Shown here piece by piece: positions 32,471-39,058 of a DNA stretch of 39,753 nucleotides. How positions within the stretch are numbered: position 1 is the stretch's first letter; every line of letters begins with the position of its first letter. Where the stretch lies: positions 1-39,753 of IMG/VR virus record IMGVR_UViG_3300045999_003205. One strand, 5' to 3'. The notes beneath the pieces were generated by a model. That model was not told where the DNA came from and searched no databases. It saw nothing but the letters and a program-made list of their open reading frames with translations. This DNA is from a virus. Position numbers and translations under genes: made by a program.

Positions 32471-32713
32471 ATGGAAAAATTTGCACAATTAGCAATTCTT
32501 TTAATTGTTTTAATTTTAATTATTTTTTTATCAATTATCTTTTTTGGTAGAGATAGTTATAGATATGAATGCCAAGACCCTGAAATGTGGAGTATGCCTG
32601 TTTGTAATCCACCAATTTGTGAAACTTCAGGAACTTGTACAAAAGACATAATTCACAGAGTAGAAAAAGTAGCAATTGATGAAGGAATTACAGATGAAAA
32701 AGATAAGAAGTGA
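32471..32713 (+). CDS. Small membrane-anchored cysteine-containing protein
   Basis: 80 residues. A very hydrophobic N-terminal segment (about residues 7-26) serves as a signal anchor. The outer part has four cysteines (C-Q-D-P, V-C-N-P-P-I-C, G-T-C) that could form disulphides outside the membrane. It lacks a clear Shine-Dalgarno site. It lies in the lysis cassette and may be a spanin-like, holin or superinfection protein; undecided. Confidence 0.6.
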   Translation: MEKFAQLAILLIVLILIIFLSIIFFGRDSYRYECQDPEMWSMPVCNPPICETSGTCTKDIIHRVEKVAIDEGITDEKDKK

Positions 32714-32972
32714 AGATTTAGATGTATTGTTAAAGTTTATTGTAGGTGTAATTCTTGCAATGACACTAGCAGGAATTATATTTACAGTTTTGTATTCTTT
32801 GATATTTGTTACTCAACCTATTGGTTTTCAATCTCCAAATGATGCCGAATTCTTTAAGTTAATTTCTCCAATAGCAACATTTTTAACAGGTGCATTATCA
32901 GGTATTATGTTAACAAAGAAGGATGCTCACTCAGATGATGAAGAAAGTAATAACAAAAAGAAAGGAAAATAA
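32694..32972 (+). CDS. Two-helix membrane protein, holin candidate
   Basis: 92 residues from ATG 32694, chosen because GAAGGA lies 7 nt upstream. Two membrane segments: about residues 12-38 (F-I-V-G-V-I-L-A-M-T-L-A-G-I-I-F) and about 56-74 (L-I-S-P-I-A-T-F-L-T-G-A-L-S-G-I-M-L), with a charged lysine-rich tail. This is the common shape of class II holins, and it lies directly before the endolysin. It overlaps the upstream gene by 20 bases. Confidence 0.65.
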   Translation: MKKIRSEDLDVLLKFIVGVILAMTLAGIIFTVLYSLIFVTQPIGFQSPNDAEFFKLISPIATFLTGALSGIMLTKKDAHSDDEESNNKKKGK

Positions 32973-32973
32973 A

Positions 32974-33381
32974 ATGAATTTAAAAGAATTTATTAAAAAG
33001 TATGAAAACAAAGCAGTAGATGTAGATGGAAACTACGGTGCTCAGTGTGTGGATTTATTCAATAGATATTGTATGGATGTTTGGGGAATTAAAGAACCTA
33101 TTAAAGAATTTCCTGTGGCATCTGCTTATCAGTTATACGATATGGCAAAAAAGAAATCTAACTTTGAAACTGTATTTAATAACCCTAATGCTGTTCCACA
33201 AGCAGGAGACGTAATCATTTGGAATCAAGGAGTTGGACCTCACGGACACGTGGGTATTTACGTTGAAGGTGATGTTATGAAATTTACAGCATTTGAACAA
33301 AATTGGAACAATATCCAAAAATCAGTTAAAAATCCACATACATACAATCACGTTCAAGGTTGGTTTAGATTAAAAAAATAA
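32974..33381 (+). CDS. CHAP-domain endolysin
   Basis: 135 residues from ATG 32974 with AAAGGAAAA upstream. The CHAP fold carries C25 (Y-G-A-Q-C-V-D-L-F), H92 (H-G-H-V-G-I-Y) and E108/N110 (F-E-Q-N-W), the cysteine amidase/peptidase triad region that cuts peptidoglycan. There is no signal peptide and no separate wall-binding domain, so it is a minimal enzyme that needs a holin to reach the wall. The N-terminal F-I-K-K-Y-E-N-K-A-V-D-V-D-G-x-Y-G fits known phage CHAP lysins. Confidence 0.9.
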   Translation: MNLKEFIKKYENKAVDVDGNYGAQCVDLFNRYCMDVWGIKEPIKEFPVASAYQLYDMAKKKSNFETVFNNPNAVPQAGDVIIWNQGVGPHGHVGIYVEGDVMKFTAFEQNWNNIQKSVKNPHTYNHVQGWFRLKK

Positions 33382-33387
33382 AGAAAA

Positions 33388-33417
33388 AGGAACTGTTTAT
33401 CTTGCGTCACAGTTCCT
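33388..33417 (+). terminator. Possible terminator after the endolysin
   Basis: A perfect 9-bp stem, AGGAACTGT (33388-33396) with ACAGTTCCT (33409-33417), starts seven bases after the endolysin stop. The downstream sequence is AT-rich but has only a broken T-run, so termination is plausible rather than certain. The non-coding stretch to 33580 holds a second inverted repeat (33508-33515 with 33538-33545). Confidence 0.45.
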
Positions 33418-33580
33418 AAATCTTTATTATTTGGCGTCAGTAACGAAGTTCTACTTGTAGATTTAATTTACCGAATTAAAGTATTCACTTTAAAAGGATT
33501 TCTTTCTACAACTTAAAACTTTATACTGTTGTTTTATTAAGTTGTAATTACATTATAACATTTTTTATTATTTTTATATT

Positions 33581-33595
33581 TGGTAAAATATGAAT
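33581..33595 (+). promoter_or_regulatory. Extended -10 promoter giving a leaderless peptide transcript
   Basis: TGGTAAAAT (33581-33589), six bases, then ATG 33596. The same arrangement as at 10238, 12554 and 26684. An ATTATAAC half-operator lies upstream at 33552-33559. Confidence 0.5.
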
Positions 33596-33700
33596 ATGAA
33601 AAATAAAAGAGGAGTAAAAACAATTAAATTAACTCTTACTGAAAAAGTTAAAAAAGTTGTTTTAACATTACTTCAAAAAATATTAACTAAATTAAAATAA
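33596..33700 (+). CDS. 34-residue cationic amphipathic peptide
   Basis: A short peptide with about eleven lysine or arginine residues and only one acidic residue. From about residue 13 onward, lysines and V/L/I alternate in the pattern of an amphipathic helix (E-K-V-K-K-V-V-L-T-L-L-Q-K-I-L-T-K-L-K), as in membrane-active or nucleic-acid-binding peptides. It is preceded by a leaderless-type promoter. ATG 33590 is an alternative start two codons earlier. Function unknown; nearness to the lysis genes allows a lysis or toxin-like role. Confidence 0.5.
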   Translation: MKNKRGVKTIKLTLTEKVKKVVLTLLQKILTKLK

Positions 33701-33705
33701 AATAG

Positions 33706-33945
33706 TTATTTAATATATTCATCATAAAATGCCTTTTCAAGAAGTTTGGGATTTTTTTTAACTTTCAAAAAGCAATCTTTATCTAGCAAATATTTTTTAT
33801 TTCTGTAAAAAACTTCAATAGGTTTATTGTAAAAATGTTTATGCCATTTACCCTCTGACTTTGAAAATCCAATTCCAATAGAGCAAAGACCACATCTCAG
33901 AGTAATTTCATCTTTCTGACGATAGTCTTTTTTAATGTGTTGCAC
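33706..33945 (-). CDS. Small cysteine-containing hypothetical protein
   Basis: 79 residues on the minus strand, starting with GTG 33943-33945. Cysteines C-G-L-C (residues 18-21) and a later K-D-C may bind zinc. The protein is very basic. A TATAAT six bases before the GTG suggests a leaderless transcript. It is isolated between the lysis genes and the replication operon, pointing the opposite way. A moron-like gene is one possibility. Confidence 0.55.
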   Translation of the reverse strand: MQHIKKDYRQKDEITLRCGLCSIGIGFSKSEGKWHKHFYNKPIEVFYRNKKYLLDKDCFLKVKKNPKLLEKAFYDEYIK

Positions 33946-33957
33946 GATTTAATTATA
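33946..33957 (-). promoter_or_regulatory. Leaderless-type -10 for the minus-strand gene
   Basis: On the minus strand TATAAT (33952-33957) is followed by six bases and GTG 33945. The TG of the extended -10 is absent and no good -35 is seen, so this is weaker than the plus-strand examples. Confidence 0.4.
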
Positions 33958-33988
33958 AATGAAATCTAAAATCCACAAAATTCAAAAT

Positions 33989-34046
33989 GTTGAGGCATAA
34001 TTAACTTTAGTTCTAGATTAAAAAATTAAAGAAAGGATACCTCAAC
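33989..34046 (+). promoter_or_regulatory. Leader stem at the initiator gene's ribosome site
   Basis: GTTGAGG (33989-33995) pairs with CCTCAAC (34040-34046), three bases before ATG 34050. The ribosome site GAAAGGA (34031-34037) lies in the loop close to the stem. Formation of the stem would hinder initiation and could limit synthesis of the replication initiator. Confidence 0.4.
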
Positions 34047-34049
34047 AAT

Positions 34050-34853
34050 ATGGATTATAACAATGAAATAATACCACACCAAGAACTAGAAGAGCAATTT
34101 TTCAAACCAAAGTTTATACCATTTTACCCACATATTCAGCAACAATATGACCTATCAGTTACTGAAACCTTATTATTTGCTTTTATAGATTTTTATTTAA
34201 CCTCTGCCTCTGACAAGTTCTATTTCAGCAATGATAGGTTAGGTAAAATGTTTGGAATTAGTGGCAAAACAATCCAAAGAAATATAGCAAAACTAGAGTC
34301 ATTAAAACTAATATATGTTTGGGAACATTATGAAGTAGGAACAGGAACAATTAGATTTATAACCAAAGAACAAATTGTCCACGAGATGGACAAATTGTCC
34401 ACCTATAATAATAAATATATAAATAATAAATTATTAACTAATAAACAATTAACTAATAACGTTAATAATAAACAGTTAATAGATAACAGTAACCTAACAC
34501 CTAACACCTTATCTCCTAGAACCCGTAACCTAACACCTAGGGTAAATAAACATTTAATAACCGAAGAAGAGATTGCTTGGTTAAATGATTTAGATGAAAA
34601 CACCGTTCAAGAATTAGTTGCCAAAATAAATTGCACAGAACAACAAGTTAGAGATTTTGCCGTAGGAGTTGCCGAACAATGCCAAATCAAACAATACAAG
34701 TATGCCGATTACAAATTGGTTTTAAGAAATTGGTTAAGAAACAAATATGGCAAGAGATTAAGTGAAAAAGAAGAGAAGTTAAAATTTTTGGAAGAAGTCA
34801 GGAAACAATATCCTGGCATCACCATATCCGGAGGAGGTTACGATGGACTATAA
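34050..34853 (+). CDS. Replication initiator-like HTH protein
   Basis: 267 residues. Residues 25-100 form a winged helix-turn-helix (L-S-V-T-E-T-L-L-F-A-F-I-D-F-Y, F-S-N-D-R-L-G-K-M-F-G-I-S-G-K-T-I-Q-R-N-I-A-K-L) like phage replication initiators. A low-complexity N/L/T linker at about 115-170 is encoded by repeat-rich DNA that may be the origin. The C-terminal helical part (165-267) ends in G-G-G-Y-D-G-L and has a DnaD/DnaT-like feel. It would bind the origin and load the helicase encoded next. Lambda O has the same plan. Confidence 0.75.
   Translation: MDYNNEIIPHQELEEQFFKPKFIPFYPHIQQQYDLSVTETLLFAFIDFYLTSASDKFYFSNDRLGKMFGISGKTIQRNIAKLESLKLIYVWEHYEVGTGTIRFITKEQIVHEMDKLSTYNNKYINNKLLTNKQLTNNVNNKQLIDNSNLTPNTLSPRTRNLTPRVNKHLITEEEIAWLNDLDENTVQELVAKINCTEQQVRDFAVGVAEQCQIKQYKYADYKLVLRNWLRNKYGKRLSEKEEKLKFLEEVRKQYPGITISGGGYDGL
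34371..34538 (+). other. Candidate replication origin inside the initiator gene
   Basis: Two CAAATTGTCCAC repeats (34371-34382, 34391-34402; period 20) overlap a 13-bp palindrome GGACAA-A-TTGTCC (34388-34400). An AT-only stretch of about 80 bases with repeated TTAACTAATAA (34434-34444, 34449-34459) follows, then two GTAACCTAACACCT repeats (34489-34502, 34525-34538). Iterons plus an AT-rich unwinding region within an initiator gene is the lambda ori arrangement. Confidence 0.5.
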
Positions 34854-34926
34854 CTAAAAAATTGAAACAACTGAATATTGTACTTTTTGATTTATTATTA
34901 AGTTTAAGAAAGGAAGCGTCTGCCAA

Positions 34927-36561
34927 ATGCAAAACTATGAGGATTTAATTAAAGACTATATCCAAAAAGGTTTGAACATTATACCTGTTAAGTTGGACAA
35001 AAGACCTGCGATAAATTCCTGGGTTGAGTTCCAAACTTCCAAAATTGATGTTAATAAATTCAATGAGTTATACCAAGAAGCAAGAAGAAAAGGCATTGTT
35101 GTAAATGGCATTGCAGTTATTACAGGAAAAATCAGTGGCATAACAGTTATTGATTTTGACAATGGTTCCAAAGACATTTTAGAAGGAACTGAAACACCGA
35201 CAGTAAAAACTGGTTCAGGTGGCAAACATTATTATTTCAAATACACCGATAAACTAAAACAATCAGCAAATGCGGAATTAAAAATAGATGTGAGAAATGA
35301 CGGAGGTTATGCCGTAATGCCACCTAGCAAATCTGAAAAGGGAAATTATGAGTGGGTAAAGGATATGCAAACACCACTCCTAGAAGTTCCACAATGGGTT
35401 ATAAACCACTTAAATCAAAAAGATGGGAATAGTTCCACCTCTACTAAAAAATGGGATTATAAAGGCGTTGGAGAAGGTGGTAGAAATTCTAGGGCAGTAT
35501 CAGTAGTAGGAGATCTTATAAATAAGTTCAAACACAAACCTGATGTTGCTTGGGAATTGTTCCAAGGTTGGAATTTAACTAACAAACCACCATTGGAAAT
35601 AACTGAATTAGAGAATATATTCCAATGGTGTTTTGAGAAAGACAAACAAAATGAACAAACAAGTGTAGTAAATAGTTCTAAACCATTATACCAGCAAACT
35701 TTAGAAGAATTAACTACAATTGAACAAAGAGAAATGCTATCAACAGGTGTAGCCGATATTGATAAAGATTTCCTTCATCCAACAGGTTATTACGTAATTC
35801 TTGCTAATCCGGGAGTTGGTAAAGGTTTTTGGGCATTATGGTTGACTAAAAAGTTTTGGTTAAGGCACCAAAAAAGAACTGTGTATTTTTCATTAGAAAT
35901 GACCACAGACTTAATCAAAAAAAGAATTCTCCAACAATGGAGTGGTTTAACTGAAGCAGAGTTTAATCATATTATGGATTCAAAGAACTTCAAACAACTG
36001 CAACCTGCAATAGATATGCTACAAGCAGATATGTTCAGGGTAGATGAATTTGGAGGTAGTGATACTTCACAAGTTAAACCTGAAATCTTTAAGAAGAAAT
36101 TTGATTATTACTACAACTTGGGATTTAGGATTTTTCATTTTGACCACCTACACGAAATTGAGGGAGCAGGAACAAATGAAACAAATCAAGGAATAACTGA
36201 AACTTGGGCAAAGACATTTCAAGGTATCTGTAAAGATTACCCTGATACTTGGTTATTTGTATTCGCACAACCAAAATCATCATCAGTATCTAAAACATTT
36301 TTAGATAAAACTGATATTAAAGGTAGCAAAACAATAACTGAAAAATGTGAGTTCTTTTATTCGTTAAACAGAAAAATTGAGATTGATAAAGAAAATGGAT
36401 TACCTAGGGTAGTTAATGATGACAGGAATGTATTTGTATTCTTGGATAAAAACAGAATAACTTCACAGCAATACAAGGCATTTTCATTCTACTTCAGTTT
36501 AACTGCAAACTTCCTAGGTAAATCTGAAAAAGGTAATTTAGTTGGTTTCTTTAAGGAGTAA
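34927..36561 (+). CDS. PrimPol-helicase fusion replication protein
   Basis: 544 residues. The N-terminal 170 residues are a Prim-Pol domain (PF09250-like): G-L-N-I-I-P-V, V-I-D-F-D (D76, D78 metal site), S-G-G-K-H (H101) and D-V-R-N-D-G-G (R123). From about 270 a RecA/DnaB-type helicase follows: A-N-P-G-V-G-K-G-F (K299), S-L-E-M-T and H-F-D-H-L-H as Walker B. The Walker A residue after lysine is glycine (G300) rather than S/T, which is odd. It would prime and unwind phage DNA. AAGGAAG precedes the start; its stop is 2 bases before the next gene. Confidence 0.85.
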   Translation: MQNYEDLIKDYIQKGLNIIPVKLDKRPAINSWVEFQTSKIDVNKFNELYQEARRKGIVVNGIAVITGKISGITVIDFDNGSKDILEGTETPTVKTGSGGKHYYFKYTDKLKQSANAELKIDVRNDGGYAVMPPSKSEKGNYEWVKDMQTPLLEVPQWVINHLNQKDGNSSTSTKKWDYKGVGEGGRNSRAVSVVGDLINKFKHKPDVAWELFQGWNLTNKPPLEITELENIFQWCFEKDKQNEQTSVVNSSKPLYQQTLEELTTIEQREMLSTGVADIDKDFLHPTGYYVILANPGVGKGFWALWLTKKFWLRHQKRTVYFSLEMTTDLIKKRILQQWSGLTEAEFNHIMDSKNFKQLQPAIDMLQADMFRVDEFGGSDTSQVKPEIFKKKFDYYYNLGFRIFHFDHLHEIEGAGTNETNQGITETWAKTFQGICKDYPDTWLFVFAQPKSSSVSKTFLDKTDIKGSKTITEKCEFFYSLNRKIEIDKENGLPRVVNDDRNVFVFLDKNRITSQQYKAFSFYFSLTANFLGKSEKGNLVGFFKE

Positions 36562-36563
36562 AT

Positions 36564-36863
36564 ATGTTATTTGATATGCAAGAAATAGAACAAAAATTAG
36601 ATTGGGATATAGTACCAATGCTTAAAGGACAGCACGATAGATTAAAACTATACTTTCCTGACCAAGATGCACCTTATTGGGCATTTGTAGGTAATGAAAA
36701 TTGGATAATAACTAGGAGTGTTGATGGGAATACAGGTAAGGTATTTTTCAGTATTTATGAAAGAAATTCATTTATCTGGGGAACTTACAAATACCTGAAA
36801 GATAAAGGTGAAATGGACAAGTATTGGCAAAGCAGGGCAACTCAAAATAAAACTGTTGTATAA
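36564..36863 (+). CDS. Hypothetical replication-operon protein
   Basis: 99 residues, start two bases after the helicase stop, with GGAG upstream in the helicase end. It has aromatic-rich strands (Y-W-A-F-V-G-N-E-N-W-I-I-T, K-V-F-F-S-I-Y-E-R) and a charged C-terminus. No family is recognised. Tight linkage suggests a replication accessory. Confidence 0.65.
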   Translation: MLFDMQEIEQKLDWDIVPMLKGQHDRLKLYFPDQDAPYWAFVGNENWIITRSVDGNTGKVFFSIYERNSFIWGTYKYLKDKGEMDKYWQSRATQNKTVV

Positions 36864-36882
36864 TAACTAATTATGTTATAAT
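36862..36882 (+). promoter_or_regulatory. Promoter P3 (partial operator copy)
   Basis: AATAAC-N7-GTTATAAT with TATAAT at 36877-36882 and TTGTAT near the -35 position. It matches the shared promoter family with a degenerate left arm, like P2. It overlaps the end of the preceding gene and serves 36957 onward. Confidence 0.6.
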
Positions 36883-36915
36883 ACACATAACCAATGCTGT
36901 CCGCAGAAGGTTTGG

Positions 36916-36943
36916 GGGTAGGATGCTGGGCAGGACCCTACCC
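36916..36943 (+). promoter_or_regulatory. Leader hairpin downstream of P3
   Basis: GGGTAGG (36916-36922) pairs with CCTACCC (36937-36943), 13 bases before ATG 36957. The sequence is clearly GC-richer than its surroundings. No T-run follows, so a leader control element is more likely than a terminator. Confidence 0.45.
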
Positions 36944-36956
36944 TCATTAAAAAACT

Positions 36957-37436
36957 ATGAGAAACATAACTGTAATAGACCAAGATTGGTATAAAAGTTT
37001 AATAGAAGATTGTGAATCAATAATTGTTGAGAAAGAGTTTGAACACAGGATTAGTTTAATTGAAGGTTACCACCAACTAGGAAACAGAATATTACAGGAT
37101 ACAGATAAGTTTGAAATGGGAACAGAACAGGCAGTGCAAGAGGTTGCACTTGCTATTAAAAAAAGCAGAAGAACCATAATGTATGCTGTTAAATTTGCTA
37201 AAACTTACCCTGACCTAAACTTGCTAAACGAAGGTAAAAACATTACTTGGAGCAAGATAGTTAGAAAGCATTTAACAGAACCTACTGAACCTGAATTGTT
37301 ACCTTTACCCGTACCTAGAAGTATGGAAGATATACTAATCAAAAATGCTTCTTGGTTAGTAGAAACTATGAAACAAAGTAAAAACGGTATTACATTTTTC
37401 TTGCCTAATGAAAGAATAGAAAATGAGATTTTATAA
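36957..37436 (+). CDS. Hypothetical helical protein
   Basis: 159 residues, mostly helical. I-E-G-Y-H-Q-L-G-N-R-I-L resembles the start of DUF1016-like and related phage proteins; a K-K-S-R-R-T-I-M-Y-A-V-K-F-A segment in the middle could be a DNA-binding helix-turn-helix. A proline-rich joint (L-P-L-P-V-P-R) separates a C-terminal helix. No ribosome site is obvious before ATG 36957. Its end overlaps the HTH gene by 14 bases, so the two are coupled. Confidence 0.6.
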   Translation: MRNITVIDQDWYKSLIEDCESIIVEKEFEHRISLIEGYHQLGNRILQDTDKFEMGTEQAVQEVALAIKKSRRTIMYAVKFAKTYPDLNLLNEGKNITWSKIVRKHLTEPTEPELLPLPVPRSMEDILIKNASWLVETMKQSKNGITFFLPNERIENEIL

Positions 37437-37635
37437 AAAAGAAATATATCAAGATAATGAATTTGGAAAGGTTATACCTAGTGTTAATAAACTAGCAGAA
37501 ATCCTTCAGGTATCTCAACCTTATATGCACAAGGTTATGACTAATCAAACCATCATCTCTGAAAAGCAATATGTAAGGTTCAAAAAGACCCTAGAGAAGT
37601 TTCAAAAATCAGCAAATACAATCCTAGAAAAATAA
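37423..37635 (+). CDS. Small Cro-like HTH regulator
   Basis: 70 residues. S-V-N-K-L-A-E-I-L-Q-V-S-Q-P-Y-M-H-K-V-M-T is a clear helix-turn-helix of the Cro/XRE kind, followed by a basic helix. It lies just before promoter P4 and its operator palindrome, which suggests it is the regulator of the shared ATTATAAC-N7-GTTATAAT sites. The other candidate is the protein at 204-443. Confidence 0.7.
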   Translation: MRFYKKEIYQDNEFGKVIPSVNKLAEILQVSQPYMHKVMTNQTIISEKQYVRFKKTLEKFQKSANTILEK

Positions 37636-37656
37636 TTGTATTTTACAATCCTGTTA

Positions 37657-37671
37657 ATGAGGTAGATGCCC
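37657..37671 (+). promoter_or_regulatory. 15-bp element upstream of P4, inverted copy of 1192-1206
   Basis: ATGAGGTAGATGCCC, ending 21 bases before TTGACA of P4. Its exact reverse complement lies about the same distance before P1. P5 has no such copy. Confidence 0.5.
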
Positions 37672-37692
37672 CACTTCAGGACTCACCTATTT

Positions 37693-37720
37693 TTGACATT
37701 ATAACCAATTATGTTATAAT
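37693..37720 (+). promoter_or_regulatory. Promoter P4 with palindromic operator
   Basis: TTGACA (37693-37698), 16-bp spacer, TATAAT (37715-37720), with the perfect ATTATAAC-N7-GTTATAAT palindrome. The 28-base core is identical to P1. It drives 37753 onward. Confidence 0.8.
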
Positions 37721-37752
37721 AGATTTAGTAGTAAATTGGAGAAAGGAAAAAG

Positions 37753-38070
37753 ATGAAAAACAAAACTCCAAACAAAATGTATAAATTTCAAATACTAAAG
37801 GACGGAGAAGTTCTTAAATATGAGTTCAATGAGGAAGATACAAGATTTATTATTGAACAATTATTTGATTGGGAGTTAATCCAAGAAAGAATTGATTATA
37901 CCTACAAAGGTAGATATTACTCTTTGGAACAAATCTTAAATAGATTTATTGAAGAAATAACTATTATGAGAGATTGGGACGGAAAGTATTTAGAAGAAAA
38001 GGTATTCCAAGAACAAAGAACCAATGAAGTTCTTAAAGTATTGGATTTTATGAACTCAAGAACTAAGTAA
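37753..38070 (+). CDS. Hypothetical early protein
   Basis: 105 residues, first gene after P4, with GAAAGGAAA before ATG 37753. It is acidic and helical with aromatic residues (F-D-W-E-L-I-Q-E-R-I-D-Y, R-D-W-D-G-K-Y). No known family is recognised. Early expression under the shared operator is the only clue to its role. Confidence 0.65.
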   Translation: MKNKTPNKMYKFQILKDGEVLKYEFNEEDTRFIIEQLFDWELIQERIDYTYKGRYYSLEQILNRFIEEITIMRDWDGKYLEEKVFQEQRTNEVLKVLDFMNSRTK

Positions 38071-38080
38071 TTTACAGGTT

Positions 38081-38105
38081 TGCTAGTTCCTACCAAAAAC
38101 TAGCA
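38081..38105 (+). promoter_or_regulatory. Intergenic stem-loop
   Basis: TGCTAGTT (38081-38088) pairs perfectly with AACTAGCA (38098-38105) around 9 bases, 13 bases before ATG 38119. No T-run follows. It may be an RNA processing site or a leader that affects translation of the next gene, which has only a weak ribosome site. Confidence 0.45.
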
Positions 38106-38118
38106 GAAAGAAAACAAG

Positions 38119-38457
38119 ATGAAACAAGTAAGTATAAATGTAAAGTTAATAAAAGGTGGTGCTGAAGGTATGGTTTTAAGAGCAACTTTTAAGGAGAACC
38201 TACCTTGGAAAGTAATCAAAAAAGATTACAAAGTTGTATCAGGTAAAAATGTACAAAGGTTTATTGAGGTTTTAATTAGAAATGGATTTGAAACTGAAAG
38301 AAAACAAGAAGTTACCAACAACCTACATAACTACATTGCTAAGTTGCAAACAAAAAATCAAAAGGCAAAAAAACAAATGACCGAACAAGAAGCATATAGG
38401 AATTGGGAGAATATCTTAACTCAAACCCTAAACAAGATGATTGCGGAAGGTTACTAA
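38119..38457 (+). CDS. Hypothetical early protein
   Basis: 112 residues. The N-terminal strand M-K-Q-V-S-I-N-V-K-L resembles that of the protein at 1592-1876. The rest is basic and helical, with W-K-V-I-K-K-D-Y-K-V and a coiled-coil-like lysine- and glutamine-rich region (K-L-Q-T-K-N-Q-K-A-K-K-Q). Possibly nucleic-acid-binding from its charge; no family is recognised. Confidence 0.6.
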   Translation: MKQVSINVKLIKGGAEGMVLRATFKENLPWKVIKKDYKVVSGKNVQRFIEVLIRNGFETERKQEVTNNLHNYIAKLQTKNQKAKKQMTEQEAYRNWENILTQTLNKMIAEGY

Positions 38458-38461
38458 AGTT

Positions 38462-38489
38462 TTGACATTATAACTAATTATGTTATAAT
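38462..38489 (+). promoter_or_regulatory. Promoter P5 with palindromic operator
   Basis: TTGACA (38462-38467), 16-bp spacer, TATAAT (38484-38489), with the perfect ATTATAAC-N7-GTTATAAT palindrome; one spacer base differs from P1 and P4. It drives the operon that runs through the join to 443. Confidence 0.8.
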
Positions 38490-38524
38490 AATAGTAGTAA
38501 AAAATTATGGAAGAAATAAAAAAG

Positions 38525-38788
38525 ATGAAACAATTTTATTCTCAAGAACTATCCAACGGTGCTACCCTGTATTCAATTATCAAGACTGATTCCAACCAAC
38601 CAATGACTGAGCAAGGTATGGACATTATGTTTATCTCAATGATTAACTTTGCTAGACCTAACACAGCAACAAGAACAATCAAGTTTAGATACGACTACCT
38701 CAAACAAGCAGGTATGTCTTTTGACCAACCAACAGTTGAGTATTTAGATTCAATAACTTTAGATATTATTGGCAAGTTTAAGATTTAA
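38525..38788 (+). CDS. Hypothetical early protein
   Basis: 87 residues from ATG 38525. An in-frame ATG at 38507 sits where the ribosome site should be (ATGGAAGAA), as in the leader of the gene at 2270, so the later ATG is preferred. A mixed alpha/beta sequence with T-L-Y-S-I-I-K-T and T-R-T-I-K-F-R-Y-D-Y-L. No family is recognised. Confidence 0.6.
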   Translation: MKQFYSQELSNGATLYSIIKTDSNQPMTEQGMDIMFISMINFARPNTATRTIKFRYDYLKQAGMSFDQPTVEYLDSITLDIIGKFKI

Positions 38789-38804
38789 GAAAGGAGGATA
38801 CAAG

Positions 38805-39056
38805 ATGATACTTAATAAAAACATACCTGTGTATTCTGAACAATTATCAGAAAATCTCAAAAGAAAATTAGCATATGATATTTATGAAGTTTTAATGAAC
38901 TCAAGAGAAGCATTAAAGTATGCCGAAGAAATAAAAAAAGATATGCACAAGTCCATAACCATAGAAGATATTTTGTGGGAAGTTGCCTACTACAACCTAG
39001 AAAATGACTTTTACAAATTAGAAGTAAATACAGTAATTAAATTAAAAAGGAACTAA
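38805..39056 (+). CDS. Hypothetical early protein
   Basis: 83 residues from ATG 38805 with a near-perfect AAAGGAGGA site. It is helical and lysine/glutamate-rich (L-K-R-K-L-A-Y-D-I-Y-E-V-L-M, A-L-K-Y-A-E-E-I-K-K-D). No domain is recognised. Tightly packed with the next gene. Confidence 0.65.
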   Translation: MILNKNIPVYSEQLSENLKRKLAYDIYEVLMNSREALKYAEEIKKDMHKSITIEDILWEVAYYNLENDFYKLEVNTVIKLKRN

Positions 39057-39058
39057 AG

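Noticed and set aside
34371-34538. CRISPR array at the repeats in the initiator gene
   Set aside because: The repeats are only 11-14 bp, of several different kinds, irregularly spaced and within a coding frame; an iteron origin fits better.
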